Assembly (NCBI RefSeq): GCF_014196115.1
Contig: NZ_JACIDB010000002.1
Location: 186,001-250,000, forward strand
Length of the DNA stretch: 64,000 nt
Reading direction: 5' to 3'
Source: Sphingomonas aquatilis
GTDB lineage: Bacteria; Pseudomonadota; Alphaproteobacteria; Sphingomonadales; Sphingomonadaceae
Within the stretch, counting starts at the first letter, position 1; each line of letters opens with the position of its first letter. Of the stretch, positions 16,602 to 25,299 are shown in pieces. The position numbers and the translations under genes are program-made. The notes under the pieces were generated by a model. That model searched no databases. It saw only the letters and a list, made by a program, of their open reading frames with translations, and was not told the DNA's origin.

Positions 16602-17270
16602 TCACTTGAGGCCCTTGGCACGCAGTACGGGGGCGAGGGTGTTCCAGTCGCCCGGCGGTTGCAGCGTGCCGTCGACATAGAAGCTGGGGGTGCTGTTCAC
16701 CTCGATCGGCGCGTCGCCGGTCATCGCGGTGATCCGCGCGACCTCTGCCTTGTCGGCGAAACAGGCGTTGATCCGGGCCGGCGTCAGGCCGCGGGCACGC
16801 ATCGCGGCGGTGAGGCCGCCGGCATCGGCATAGGTGCGCGCCTGGACGATCGGCGGCTTGGTATCGATGTCGGGATGCGCCGCCTGATACTCGCCGACCT
16901 TCTTCAGCCACACCGGCTGCGTCGCGAAGATCATCGCATGCGCGCCCGCGAAACCGCGGGGCCCCGCGCAGCGGGCGAGGATCGCCGCGCCCAGATCGGC
17001 GGGATCTCGGATCAGGTGGCGGTATTCAAGGCTGAGCCCGCCCGAGCGGATCATCTTGCCCTTCAGCTCCGGCTCGCTCTCTTTAGCGAAGACGGCGCAG
17101 TGCGGGCAGGTGTAGCTGCCATATTCGATCAGCTTCACGCGCGCGGTGGGGTTGCCGAAGACATAGGCGCCCTTCGCGGTCTGGTGCGCAGGCGCGGCCG
17201 ACCAGTCGGTGACGGGCGCGGTGGCGGCCACCGTGAGAAGCGCGATCGGGAGCAAACGGGAAAGCGGCAT
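16602..17270 (-). CDS. DsbA-family periplasmic thiol:disulfide protein
   Basis: 222 residues with a cleavable signal peptide (1-20). The DsbA domain has CPHC in SYTCPHCAVF and the cis-Pro loop NSTPSFYVDG. It is paralogous to the lipoprotein encoded just downstream. The ATG overlaps the dciA stop (ATGA), so dciA and the two thiol genes form one operon. Confidence 0.9.
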   Translation of the reverse strand: MPLSRLLPIALLTVAATAPVTDWSAAPAHQTAKGAYVFGNPTARVKLIEYGSYTCPHCAVFAKESEPELKGKMIRSGGLSLEYRHLIRDPADLGAAILARCAGPRGFAGAHAMIFATQPVWLKKVGEYQAAHPDIDTKPPIVQARTYADAGGLTAAMRARGLTPARINACFADKAEVARITAMTGDAPIEVNSTPSFYVDGTLQPPGDWNTLAPVLRAKGLK

Positions 17271-17794
17271 CAGCTGATCCTGGGCAGGGTGCGCGGCGCG
17301 TGGACACCGGCGGCGAGGGCTTCGAGCACGGCGCGGAGTTCCGGGTCGGCGATCGTCTTCAACCCCTCGCCGATCTCGGCTGGGGCTTCGCGTGGGGGCA
17401 CGGGCGCGCTGCGCGGCAGACGCTTGGCGACGTCGCCCTGGCGGATCGTCAGCTTCGCGACCGCGGCATAGCCGAAGAAGCGGTTGACCCGCTCGACGAT
17501 CTCGGGCGCGATATGCTGCATCATCGGGGCATGCGCGCCGCGCACGACGATGGTGAGCACGCCGTCCGCCTTCTGGCCCGGCGGGAAGCGCAGCGATTCG
17601 GGTGCCGATGCCGCCGCCCAGCGTTCGCCGACGATCTCCGGCCAGCGTGTGACGAGCGCGCTCTGCACGAAGCCGAATCGCTTGAACGCGGCGCCATGGA
17701 TCGCGGGCAGCAGTTCGCTGACCGCGCGGGCGCGATTCTGGCGGGGGGCTTCGGTATCGGTGGCGCGGGCGCGCTTGCTCATCCGCGGCTCCAT
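17270..17794 (-). CDS. dciA: DciA-family protein (DUF721)
   Basis: 174 residues. The core (about 25-125) carries the DUF721 pattern W-x-x-I-V-G near residue 50 (RWPEIVGERW), followed by repeated strands. DciA is the ancestral loader/partner of the replicative helicase DnaB in bacteria lacking DnaC. The Arg/Pro-rich tail is typical. Start at ATG 17794 or 17782. The gene is divergent from mutY with only 14 bases between the outer starts, so their promoters must overlap coding sequence. Confidence 0.85.
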   Translation of the reverse strand: MEPRMSKRARATDTEAPRQNRARAVSELLPAIHGAAFKRFGFVQSALVTRWPEIVGERWAAASAPESLRFPPGQKADGVLTIVVRGAHAPMMQHIAPEIVERVNRFFGYAAVAKLTIRQGDVAKRLPRSAPVPPREAPAEIGEGLKTIADPELRAVLEALAAGVHAPRTLPRIS

Positions 17795-17808
17795 GCCATA
17801 GCGGATGC

Positions 17809-18867
17809 GTGGACGCTACACGCTCTTATCCCGAACCTGCGGCGATCGCGCCGCTTCTGCTCGCCTGGCACGACGTCCACCGCCGTGCGCTGCCGTGGCG
17901 GGCGCTGCCCGGCGAGACTGCGGACCCGTATCGCGTGTGGCTGTCGGAGGTGATGCTGCAGCAGACCACGGTCGCGGCGGTGCGGCCGCGGTTCGAGGCG
18001 TGGGTGGCGCGCTGGCCCGACTTTGATGCTCTTGCGGCGGCGGACGAGGCGGAGGTGATGGCCGCCTGGGCGGGGCTGGGCTATTATGCCCGCGCGCGCA
18101 ATCTGGTGGCCGCGGCGAAGGTCGTGGTGGCGGAGCATAATGGCGCGTTCCCCCCAGATGAGGCGACGCTCAGGACGCTGCCGGGCCTGGGCGCCTATAC
18201 CGCGGCGGCGGTGGCGGCGATCGCCTTCGGGCAGCGCGCTGTGGTGGTCGATGCCAATGTCGAGCGCGTGGTCGCGCGGCTGTTCGCGATTCGCGACGCG
18301 CTGCCGGGCGCGCGGGTGGCGATCCGGGCGGCGGCCGATCGGGTGACGCCGAACGCGCGGGCGGGGGATTTCGCGCAGGCGATGATGGATCTGGGGTCGG
18401 GCATCTGCACGCCCAAGAAGCCGTCGTGCCTGCTGTGCCCGTTGCAGGGCGAATGCCGGGCGTTCCGCGAGGGCGATCCCGATCGGCTGCCGGTGAAGGC
18501 GGCGAAGAAGGCGAAGCCGCAGCGCCACGGCACGATCTTCTGGCTGGAGCGTGACGGCGCGGTGTGGCTGGTGCGGCGGCCGGGCAAGGGGCTGCTGGGC
18601 GGCATGCGCGCGCTGCCGACCGGGCCGTGGGCGGATGCGCCGCCGGGCCTGGCCGATGCGCCGGTCGCCGCGGCGTGGGAGTTGCGCAACGCAACTGTCG
18701 CGCACGGTTTTACCCATTTCGATCTGCAACTGGCGCTTGCCGTGGCGGAAGGCGAGGGCCATCACCCGCTTAACGGCGAATGGTGGCCGATCGACGATCT
18801 GGATCGCGCCGGCCTGCCGACGCTGTTCGCAAAAGCCGCCGCGGCGGTGCTGAGGAGGGATGGATGA
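17809..18867 (+). CDS. mutY: A/G-specific adenine glycosylase MutY
   Basis: 352 residues. Removes adenine mispaired with 8-oxoguanine. Seen: catalytic Glu in SEVMLQQTT, helix-hairpin-helix LPGLGAYTAAAV, catalytic Asp in VVVDANVERV, 4Fe-4S cysteines C-x6-C-x2-C-x5-C (ICTPKKPSCLLCPLQGEC) and a C-terminal NUDIX-like domain that recognises 8-oxoG. GTG 17809 is the outermost start; a slightly later start cannot be excluded. The stop overlaps the following ATG. Confidence 0.94.
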   Translation: MDATRSYPEPAAIAPLLLAWHDVHRRALPWRALPGETADPYRVWLSEVMLQQTTVAAVRPRFEAWVARWPDFDALAAADEAEVMAAWAGLGYYARARNLVAAAKVVVAEHNGAFPPDEATLRTLPGLGAYTAAAVAAIAFGQRAVVVDANVERVVARLFAIRDALPGARVAIRAAADRVTPNARAGDFAQAMMDLGSGICTPKKPSCLLCPLQGECRAFREGDPDRLPVKAAKKAKPQRHGTIFWLERDGAVWLVRRPGKGLLGGMRALPTGPWADAPPGLADAPVAAAWELRNATVAHGFTHFDLQLALAVAEGEGHHPLNGEWWPIDDLDRAGLPTLFAKAAAAVLRRDG

Positions 18868-20222
18868 GGCGCGTTCACGGGATCGTCGGTGCTGGTCTGG
18901 TCGCGCTGGTCGCGAGCGCCGGGTTTGCGGGCCAGGCGCAGCGGGCGTCAGCGCCAGCGCCGTCGGTGGCGCACACCGGATCGGTCGATACGCTGGGCCG
19001 TGCGGTGCTGCCGGGCACGCAGGCGCTGTTCGACGGCTATGTCCGCGACGACAAGGTGCCGGGCATCGTCGGCGCGTTCGGCGTGGGCGATCGGCCGACC
19101 TGGTTCGTCTCGGCCGGGCGGATCGCCACCGACGCCAATGCGCCGGCCGCGACGCCTGATACGCTGTGGCGCGTCTATTCGATGACCAAGCCGGTGACGG
19201 CGATGGCGGCGATGATCCTGATCGAAGAGGGCAAGATCGGCCTCGACGACCCGCTGTCCAAATATATCCCCGCCTTCAAGCAGATGCGCGTCTTCACCAA
19301 TCCGGACGTGACGCTCGATTCGGTCCCGGCGAAAAGCGAGATCACGATCCGCGAGCTGCTGACCCATACGTCGGGCCTGGGCTATAACATCAACGCCAAG
19401 GGCCCCCTGCTCAAGCTGCTGGAAGCGAAGGGTATCCTGCCGGCGGCGGTGAACACGCGGATTGAGGCGGCAGCGCGGCGCACCCGGCCCGCGACGCTTG
19501 CCGACTTCGCCGATCGCGTCGCGAGCATCCCGCTCGTCTACCAGCCGGGCACGCGCTGGCATTATTCGATCGGCCTCGACGTGATGGGCCGCGTGATCGA
19601 GGTGGCATCGGGCATGCCGTTCGACCGCTTCGTCCAGCAGCGCCTGTTCGATCCGCTGAAAATGACGTCGAGCTTCTGGACCGTACCGGCGCGCGACGCA
19701 TCGCGTCTCGCGACCAATTACGCGATCGTCGGCGATCAATTATCGCCGCTCGATCCCGGTGCGACGTCGGTGTGGTTGAAGCCGCCGAGCTTTCCCTATG
19801 GCGGTGCCGGCCTCGTCATGTCGGCGCGCGACTATGACCGGTTCCTGCACATGCTGGCCGATGAGGGCACGCTGGACGGCGTGCGGGTCATGAAGCCCGA
19901 GACGGTGCGGCTCGCCATGTCGAACCTGCTGCCGGCGGGCGTCACCTTCGGCGGGGTGGACGGCAATACCGGGGGCACGCAGGCCGCGACACCGATGGGC
20001 TTCGGCGCGGGCGGTTCGGTGTATCTCGCGGATGGGCCGGGGGGCATGCCCTCCAAGGGCACCTATGGCTGGGGCGGTGCGGCGGGCACGGTGGCGTTCG
20101 TCGATCCGGTGAAGAAGGTGCGCGGTACGATCATGGTCAATTACTTCCCCGCCGATCGCTGGCCGGTGCGGCAGGAGACGGTGCGCGCGCTGGCCGCCGA
20201 TCTGTCGCGGTTCAAGCGATGA
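18864..20222 (+). CDS. Serine hydrolase of the beta-lactamase / EstB type
   Basis: 452 residues with a signal peptide (1-25). The catalytic Ser-Lys pair is in S-x-x-K (VYSMTKPV). The tyrosine motif position reads HYSIGLD, and GWGGAAGT fits the third (KTG-like) box. This is class C-like PF00144, which includes esterases, D-aminopeptidases and penicillin-binding-like enzymes; substrate unknown, and resistance should not be assumed. ATG 18864 overlaps the mutY stop, and its own stop overlaps nudC. Confidence 0.88.
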   Translation: MRRVHGIVGAGLVALVASAGFAGQAQRASAPAPSVAHTGSVDTLGRAVLPGTQALFDGYVRDDKVPGIVGAFGVGDRPTWFVSAGRIATDANAPAATPDTLWRVYSMTKPVTAMAAMILIEEGKIGLDDPLSKYIPAFKQMRVFTNPDVTLDSVPAKSEITIRELLTHTSGLGYNINAKGPLLKLLEAKGILPAAVNTRIEAAARRTRPATLADFADRVASIPLVYQPGTRWHYSIGLDVMGRVIEVASGMPFDRFVQQRLFDPLKMTSSFWTVPARDASRLATNYAIVGDQLSPLDPGATSVWLKPPSFPYGGAGLVMSARDYDRFLHMLADEGTLDGVRVMKPETVRLAMSNLLPAGVTFGGVDGNTGGTQAATPMGFGAGGSVYLADGPGGMPSKGTYGWGGAAGTVAFVDPVKKVRGTIMVNYFPADRWPVRQETVRALAADLSRFKR

Positions 20223-21112
20223 TCGTCGCCCCTGGTTTGACCGCCATCGGATTCACGGGCGGCACGCTCGATCGCGCCGATGCGCTGCGCCACGATCCAG
20301 AGGCGCTGGCGGCGAAGCTCGACTGGCGGGCGCGGTTGCTGCGGCTCGATGGGCTGATGCCGGCGGCGGACGACGACGGGCGACTGCTGTGGGACAGCCT
20401 TGCCGCACTGCCAGAGGACGCCGAGGTCATCCTGCTGGGGCTGGATGAGGCCGGTCGCGCGCATATCGCCGCGCTGTTGCCGCACAGTGGCGAAGGTACG
20501 GTGCCGGCGATGCGCAGCCCGGCGCTGATGGGCCTGCTCGCCAGCCTTCAGCCGGGCGAGGCGGCGACCTATGCCGCGGCGCGCAGCCTGATCGACTGGC
20601 ACAGCCGCCATCGCTTCTGTGCGCGCTGCGGCGGCACGACGCATCTGTTCCGCGGCGGTTGGGGCCGACAGTGCGACGTCTGCGCGACCGAACATTTCCC
20701 GCGCGTCGACCCCGTCGTCATCATGATCGCCGAACATGACGGCCGCGCGCTGCTGGGGCGTGGCAAGGGCTGGCCCGAGGGGCGCTATTCGGCGCTCGCC
20801 GGCTTCGTCGAACCCGCCGAATCAGTGGAGGAAGCGGTGGCGCGCGAGATCGTCGAGGAGGCGGGCGTGCGCGTCACCGACGTGCGCTATGTCGCGAGCC
20901 AGCCCTGGCCGTTCCCGTCGTCGCTGATGATCGCCTGCATCGGCCGGGCGGAGGACGATAGGATCACGCTCGACACCAACGAGCTGGAGGATGCGATCTG
21001 GGTGGAGCGCGACGTGGTGCGTGCGGTGCTGGCGGGCGAACCCGGCCCGTTCCTGCCGCCGCCGCCCTATGCGATCGCGCACACGCTGCTGACGGTGTGG
21101 GCTGAGGGGTAA
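20219..21112 (+). CDS. nudC: NudC, NAD(H) pyrophosphatase / RNA deNADding hydrolase
   Basis: 297 residues. The zinc ribbon is CARC...CDVC (about 138-160). The Nudix box runs from GFVEPAESVEEA to REIVEEAGV, and the NudC signature SQPWPFPSSLM follows. It hydrolyses NADH to NMNH and AMP and removes NAD caps from RNA. ATG 20219 overlaps the hydrolase stop (ATGA), so mutY, hydrolase and nudC form a tightly coupled operon. Confidence 0.93.
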   Translation: MIVAPGLTAIGFTGGTLDRADALRHDPEALAAKLDWRARLLRLDGLMPAADDDGRLLWDSLAALPEDAEVILLGLDEAGRAHIAALLPHSGEGTVPAMRSPALMGLLASLQPGEAATYAAARSLIDWHSRHRFCARCGGTTHLFRGGWGRQCDVCATEHFPRVDPVVIMIAEHDGRALLGRGKGWPEGRYSALAGFVEPAESVEEAVAREIVEEAGVRVTDVRYVASQPWPFPSSLMIACIGRAEDDRITLDTNELEDAIWVERDVVRAVLAGEPGPFLPPPPYAIAHTLLTVWAEG

Positions 21113-21124
21113 AGCGGGTCGAAG

Positions 21125-21315
21125 TCCTCCCCCGCAAGGGGGAGGTGGCAGCGAAGCTGACGGAGGGGGAGGTCGGCGGTGTACTCTGAAAACGACGAGT
21201 GCCGCGGTCCTCCCCTTCCATCAGCTTCGCTGCCACCGCATCGGGTCGATCATGCCTCCGGCATGATCTTGAACGGCCGGGGGCCGTTCATCCCGATGCG
21301 CCCTGGCGGGGGAGA
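21125..21315. repeat. TCCTCCCC-type palindromic repeat, interrupted copy
   Basis: The left part TCCTCCCCCGCAAGGGGGAG and the arm GGTGGCAGCGAAGCTGACGG are answered by CATCAGCTTCGCTGCCACC on the right. The right outer hairpin is interrupted by a separate element at 21238-21299. It lies between the convergent nudC and GH130 genes. Confidence 0.8.
21238..21299. repeat. Nested 62-base three-way-junction element
   Basis: The outer stem GCATCGGG / CCCGATGC encloses two perfect hairpins: GATCATGCC-TCC-GGCATGATC and GAACGGCC-GGG-GGCCGTTC. Two-base linkers join them (TC, TT, AT). All 25 base pairs are perfect. It interrupts the right arm of the larger repeat, so it was probably inserted later. Confidence 0.85.
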
Positions 21316-21326
21316 AATTTTGAGGG

Positions 21327-22637
21327 TCAGCGCATCGCTGCGATGAGGTCGTCGAGGGGTGCGATGGCGAAGCTCGTCATGTCGTCGGCGAGGGCATAGG
21401 GGAGCAGCAGCGTGCGGCCGCGGACCATGGCGCCGCAGGAATAGACGACGTTCGGGACATAGCCGTCCCAGGTTTCGCCATCGGGCGCGATCAGCGGTTC
21501 GGGCAGGCGGCCGAGCACCTTCGTCGGATCGTCGCGGTCGAGCAGGGCGGCACCGATGCAATAGCTTCTGACCATGCCGACGCCATGGGTGAGGACCAGC
21601 CAGCCCTCGTCGATTTCGATCGGAGAGCCGCAATTGCCGATCTGCACGAATTCCCAGGGGTATGCGGGCTCCATGATCCGGACCGGGTGGTCCCAGGCGA
21701 GCGGGGTGTCGCTGGTGGCGTACCATAGGTTTTCGTTGTCGTGGCGGAACAGCGCGGCAAATTGGCCCCCGATCTTGCGCGGGAACAGCGCCATGCCCTT
21801 CCCGCTTGCCACCGGCCCTTCGACCGGGTGCATGTGGAACAGGCGGAAATCGTCGGTCTGGAGCAGTTCCTGCCGCGCGCTTTCGGCGCAGACGGCGGTA
21901 TAGCTGCCCATATAGGTGGTGCGGCCGTCGTCCTCGCGGAACTGGACGAGGCGCAGGTCTTCGATCCCGCGGCTCTGGCTGGGGACGACGGGAAACAGCA
22001 CGGTTTCGGACGGCTCGCGCGCGTCGCGGCAGTTGAGCTGCACCAAGGCCTTGGCGCCGATCTGGCGGACGAGTTCGGGGTCGGGCTCCTCCACCACCGG
22101 CGGCACGCCCTGCGGTCCGGGCGGATGCAGGATAAGGTCGTCGTCGTCCGGCCCCCAGGTGCCGGTGCGGAAGGTGACGGAGGACAAATGCCCCTCGCCG
22201 ATCCCGCGCAGCGACAGGACGAAGCGGATCGCGCCGTCCGCGCAGTCGCTCTGATCGGGATGGGGGACGATGCTGGGGTTGAACAGCGCGGCGGCTTCGA
22301 ACGAATATTCGGCGCTGCAATAGCCGCCGATCAGCATGCGGCGCGCTTCCGACAAATCGGGCGGCAGGTCGAGTTGCGCCGCGACCTCGTCGAACCGGCG
22401 GAGCAGCAGTGCGGGCACTTCGCGATGGCGGGCGCCGAGGCCCTCGACGATCGCCTCGACGAGGTCGGCGGTGCGCGCATCGTCGAGCGCGAGCAGGCGA
22501 TCGACGATCCGGTCGCCTCTAGGCGCGCCCTCGACCGCGAACGGGGCGGGGTCTTCGGGCAGGAAGGGGCGGATCACGGTACGCTTGGGATCGGGAAGCA
22601 GCGTCGGCTTCAGATGGCGGACGAACGTTGCGGCCAA
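21327..22637 (-). CDS. GH130-family glycosidase / phosphorylase
   Basis: 436 residues resembling the five-bladed propeller GH130 family (mannoside phosphorylases and beta-1,2-mannosidases). Seen: ALFNPSIVPHPDQ early, YMGSYTAVC, GKGMALFPRKIGG, IGNCGSPIEIDEGWLVLTHG and a late YSCGAMV. Whether it uses phosphate or water is not clear. It starts with TTG at 22637, supported by GGAGG five bases upstream; no better start is seen. Divergent from kdgK across 180 bases, which probably hold both promoters, suggesting joint control of sugar use. Confidence 0.8.
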   Translation of the reverse strand: MAATFVRHLKPTLLPDPKRTVIRPFLPEDPAPFAVEGAPRGDRIVDRLLALDDARTADLVEAIVEGLGARHREVPALLLRRFDEVAAQLDLPPDLSEARRMLIGGYCSAEYSFEAAALFNPSIVPHPDQSDCADGAIRFVLSLRGIGEGHLSSVTFRTGTWGPDDDDLILHPPGPQGVPPVVEEPDPELVRQIGAKALVQLNCRDAREPSETVLFPVVPSQSRGIEDLRLVQFREDDGRTTYMGSYTAVCAESARQELLQTDDFRLFHMHPVEGPVASGKGMALFPRKIGGQFAALFRHDNENLWYATSDTPLAWDHPVRIMEPAYPWEFVQIGNCGSPIEIDEGWLVLTHGVGMVRSYCIGAALLDRDDPTKVLGRLPEPLIAPDGETWDGYVPNVVYSCGAMVRGRTLLLPYALADDMTSFAIAPLDDLIAAMR

Positions 22638-22817
22638 GGCACCCTCCAGAGGTTGTCGCGATAGACGCGCGAACCGGCGCGGCGGGTCCGTCGCCTATCG
22701 GTCCATCCTGTCAGGAAATGTTGCCCATTCTGTCCTTCTCACATGATGGACGCATATTTCATCTGGTCGGGTGCGCGGCGACGTGGCAGGCGGGCGGAAC
22801 GGATCGGGAGGGGGTTC

Positions 22818-23816
22818 ATGGGGACGTTGCTGGCATTCGGCGAGATCATGCTGCGCCTGTCGCCGCCGGGGCGCGAGCTGCTGTTGCAGACGCCGAAGCT
22901 GGACGTCTGGGTCGCCGGGGCAGAGGCGAATGTCGCGACCGCGCTCGCGCGGCTGGGCCATGACGTGCGCTTTGCCAGCCAGGTGCCGGACAACGACCTC
23001 GGCCGATCGGCGATCGCGACGTTGCGTGGCCATGGCGTCGATACGCGCGGCATCGCGCTGGGCGGCGCGCGCATGGGGCTGTATTTCGTCACCTCCGGCG
23101 CCGGGATGCGCGCGACGGAGGTGATCTACGACCGGGCGCATTCCGCCTTTGCCGAGGCGCCGGCATCGGCGTGGGACTGGGATGCGCTGCTCGACGGCGT
23201 CGATGGCCTGCATCTGTCGGGGATCACCCCGGCGCTGGGTGCGGTGGCGGCACAGAGGGCGATCGCGGCGGTCGAGGCGGCGGCGGCACGCGACATCCCG
23301 ATCTCGTTCGACGGCAATTACCGCGCGAAACTGTGGGAGCGGTGGGATGGCGATCCGCGTGGTCTGCTAACGCAATTGGTCGCGCGCGCCAGCCTGTTCT
23401 TCGGCAACCATCGCGACATCGCGTTGCTGCTCGGCACGCCGTTCGAGGCGGGTGATGCGCGCGCTGCGGCGGAGGCGGCGTTCGCGGCGTTTCCGACGCT
23501 CCAGACGATCGCCTCGACCGCGCGGACGGTCGAGAATGTCGACCTCCATTATCTGTCGGCGCGGATCGACACGCGCGAGACCTGGGTGGAGACGCCGCAG
23601 GTGACGCTGGCAGGGATCGTCGACCGGATCGGCGGCGGCGATGCCTTTGCGGCGGGTGTGCTGCACGCGCTGCGCCGGGGGCAGCGAATTGCGGCGGCGG
23701 CGGAGGCGGGCGTGGCGCTGACCGCGCTCAAACATTCGCTGCCGGGCGACGCCGCGCTGTTTCGGCAGGCGGACCTCGATGCTTATCTGGCCGGCGGGCT
23801 GGACGTGCGCCGCTGA
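22818..23816 (+). CDS. kdgK: 2-keto-3-deoxygluconate kinase-like sugar kinase (PfkB family)
   Basis: 332 residues. The PfkB N-terminal signature is GAEANVATALARLG, and the C-terminal catalytic motif is RIGGGDAFAAG with the general-base Asp. LAFGEIMLRLSPPG at the start is characteristic of KDG kinases. It phosphorylates 2-keto-3-deoxygluconate, feeding KDPG to the Entner-Doudoroff pathway; another keto-sugar is possible. ATG 22818 has GGAGGGGG upstream. The 3' end overlaps rarD by 34 bases. Confidence 0.88.
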   Translation: MGTLLAFGEIMLRLSPPGRELLLQTPKLDVWVAGAEANVATALARLGHDVRFASQVPDNDLGRSAIATLRGHGVDTRGIALGGARMGLYFVTSGAGMRATEVIYDRAHSAFAEAPASAWDWDALLDGVDGLHLSGITPALGAVAAQRAIAAVEAAAARDIPISFDGNYRAKLWERWDGDPRGLLTQLVARASLFFGNHRDIALLLGTPFEAGDARAAAEAAFAAFPTLQTIASTARTVENVDLHYLSARIDTRETWVETPQVTLAGIVDRIGGGDAFAAGVLHALRRGQRIAAAAEAGVALTALKHSLPGDAALFRQADLDAYLAGGLDVRR

Positions 23817-24691
23817 GCCGCGGCGGCGGCGACGCTGCTCCACGCATAGAGGCCGCACCCGGCCCAGATGAGCGCGAAGGTGGCGAGCTGCGCCGGGCGT
23901 ACGGGCTCGTGATAGAGCAGCACCGCTTCGAGGAACTGGAGTGTCGGCGCGATGAACTGGAGCAGCCCGATCGTCGTGTAGCGCAGCGTGCGCGCGGCGG
24001 CGGCGAACAGCAGCAGCGGCGCGGCGGTGACGGGGCCGGCGAGAACGAGCAGCAGGTCCATCGCTGTCCCGCTGCCGAAGGCTGAGGTGCCGTTGCGCCC
24101 GGCGACGATCAGGATGGCGAGCGCGACGGGTGCGATCAGTGCGGTTTCCACCGTCAGCCCGCCGAGCGAATCGATCGCGCAGATCTTCCGCAGGAAGCCG
24201 TAGAAGGCGAAGCTGAACGCGAGGGCGAGCGAGATCCAGATCGCGCCGCCGCCGTTCAGCGCGAAGATGAGCACGCCGCACGCGGCGAGGCCGATCGCAA
24301 TGGCCTGCACCCGGCCCAGCCGCTCGTGCAGCAGCAGCGTCCCGAGCGCGACATTGACCAGCGGGTTGATGAAATAGCCGAGGCTCGCTTCGACCAGATG
24401 CGCGTTGTCGACCGCCCAGATGTAGACGAACCAGTTGATCGCGATCAGCGTCGCGCTGCCCGCCAGCATTAGGAGCGTGCGGCCGCGCGCGACGGCGAGC
24501 AGCGGGCGCAGCCGCCGGGTGGCGACGACGATCACCGCGAGCAGGACCAGCGACCAGAGTACGCGGTGTGCGATCACCTGGAGCGGCGGGACGCCCGACA
24601 GCAGGTGCAGGTAAAGCGGCAGCGCCCCCCACAAGGTATAGGCGCCAATGCCCTGGAGCAGGCCGGTGCGGGTGGAGGAGGCGGCGGACAT
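23783..24691 (-). CDS. rarD: RarD-type EamA-family transporter
   Basis: 302 residues with ten hydrophobic helices. The opening GLLQGIGAYTLWGALPLYLHLL and HRVLWSLVL are hallmark RarD sequences. RarD proteins are drug/metabolite superfamily exporters named from chloramphenicol sensitivity; the true substrate is unknown. ATG 24691 gives the typical short N-terminus. It converges on and overlaps kdgK by 34 bases. Confidence 0.88.
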   Translation of the reverse strand: MSAASSTRTGLLQGIGAYTLWGALPLYLHLLSGVPPLQVIAHRVLWSLVLLAVIVVATRRLRPLLAVARGRTLLMLAGSATLIAINWFVYIWAVDNAHLVEASLGYFINPLVNVALGTLLLHERLGRVQAIAIGLAACGVLIFALNGGGAIWISLALAFSFAFYGFLRKICAIDSLGGLTVETALIAPVALAILIVAGRNGTSAFGSGTAMDLLLVLAGPVTAAPLLLFAAAARTLRYTTIGLLQFIAPTLQFLEAVLLYHEPVRPAQLATFALIWAGCGLYAWSSVAAAAAQRRTSSPPAR

Positions 24692-24773
24692 GGTGCGCGC
24701 TGTGCCGGGTCGATCGGGGTGAGGCAAGCGCGGGGCGCTTTTCCTTGGCCCCCCAGCCCGCTAGGGGCAGGGG

Positions 24774-25004
24774 ATGACCAGCGGCGCGCTCCATGGCCTG
24801 TTTCTGTCGACGCTGATTCGTCGGGCCGGCGGCAACCGGCGGCGCTGGCGATTGGTGACGGGGGACCTGCGCGTCTACCCCATCGCCACCCATCCGCATT
24901 GCAACTGGTCGGTGACACCGTCCGGCACCGCCGCCGAGAATGATATCGTCGAACGGATCGCCGACGATCTGCGTGCCGCTCATCCCATCCTTGTTGAAGA
25001 TTAG
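24774..25004 (+). CDS. Small conserved-looking hypothetical protein
   Basis: 76 residues, rich in Arg and Trp: RRAGGNRRRWRLVTGDLRVY, then a C-terminal amphipathic helix (ENDIVERIADDLRAA). The composition and third-position GC match neighbouring genes, and it fills the gap between rarD and the next small gene. Function unknown. Confidence 0.6.
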   Translation: MTSGALHGLFLSTLIRRAGGNRRRWRLVTGDLRVYPIATHPHCNWSVTPSGTAAENDIVERIADDLRAAHPILVED

Positions 25005-25078
25005 ACGCCCATCCTCGCGAAAAGGATTGTCTCCGGAACGGTTGCTTTCAAAACCGGGCCAGCATAAACGTCGATTGC

Positions 25079-25102
25079 CGACATGACAGACATGTCATGT
25101 CG
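25079..25102. promoter_or_regulatory. Perfect 10+4+10 inverted repeat, candidate operator
   Basis: CGACATGACA - GACA - TGTCATGTCG is a perfect inverted repeat ending 26 bases before the start of the small gene at 25129. Half-sites one helical turn apart fit a dimeric regulator. No T-run follows, so a terminator is less likely. The cognate protein is unknown; the winged-helix gene just downstream is one candidate. Confidence 0.5.
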
Positions 25103-25128
25103 ATAGGTTCTTATTGGGAAAGAACGGG

Positions 25129-25299
25129 ATGGCGCCCGAGACGCACGAGCGGATATGCACCCAATTGTCCGAGGTGCTCGTGCTGTTAGATCAGCAACAC
25201 TGTCCGGTCGCGGCCCTTTACGTCGCCCATGCACTCGACGCGCTGTGCTATGCGCCCAGCGACCGCGGTGACCCGGGATCGTCTACGGTACTACAGTGA
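25129..25299 (+). CDS. Small hypothetical protein
   Basis: 56 residues from ATG 25129 (TTG 25114 would add five). One long amphipathic helix is visible, ERICTQLSEVLVLLDQ, followed by VAALYVAHALDAL. Family not recognised. It follows a perfect inverted repeat and overlaps the 3' end of the convergent winged-helix gene by 17 bases. The helical, non-random composition supports a real gene. Confidence 0.5.
   Translation: MAPETHERICTQLSEVLVLLDQQHCPVAALYVAHALDALCYAPSDRGDPGSSTVLQ

Noticed and set aside
18864..20222. Calling the serine hydrolase an antibiotic-resistance beta-lactamase
   Set aside because: The S-x-x-K family includes many esterases and peptidases; the second and third motifs are not the AmpC forms, so only a general call is made.
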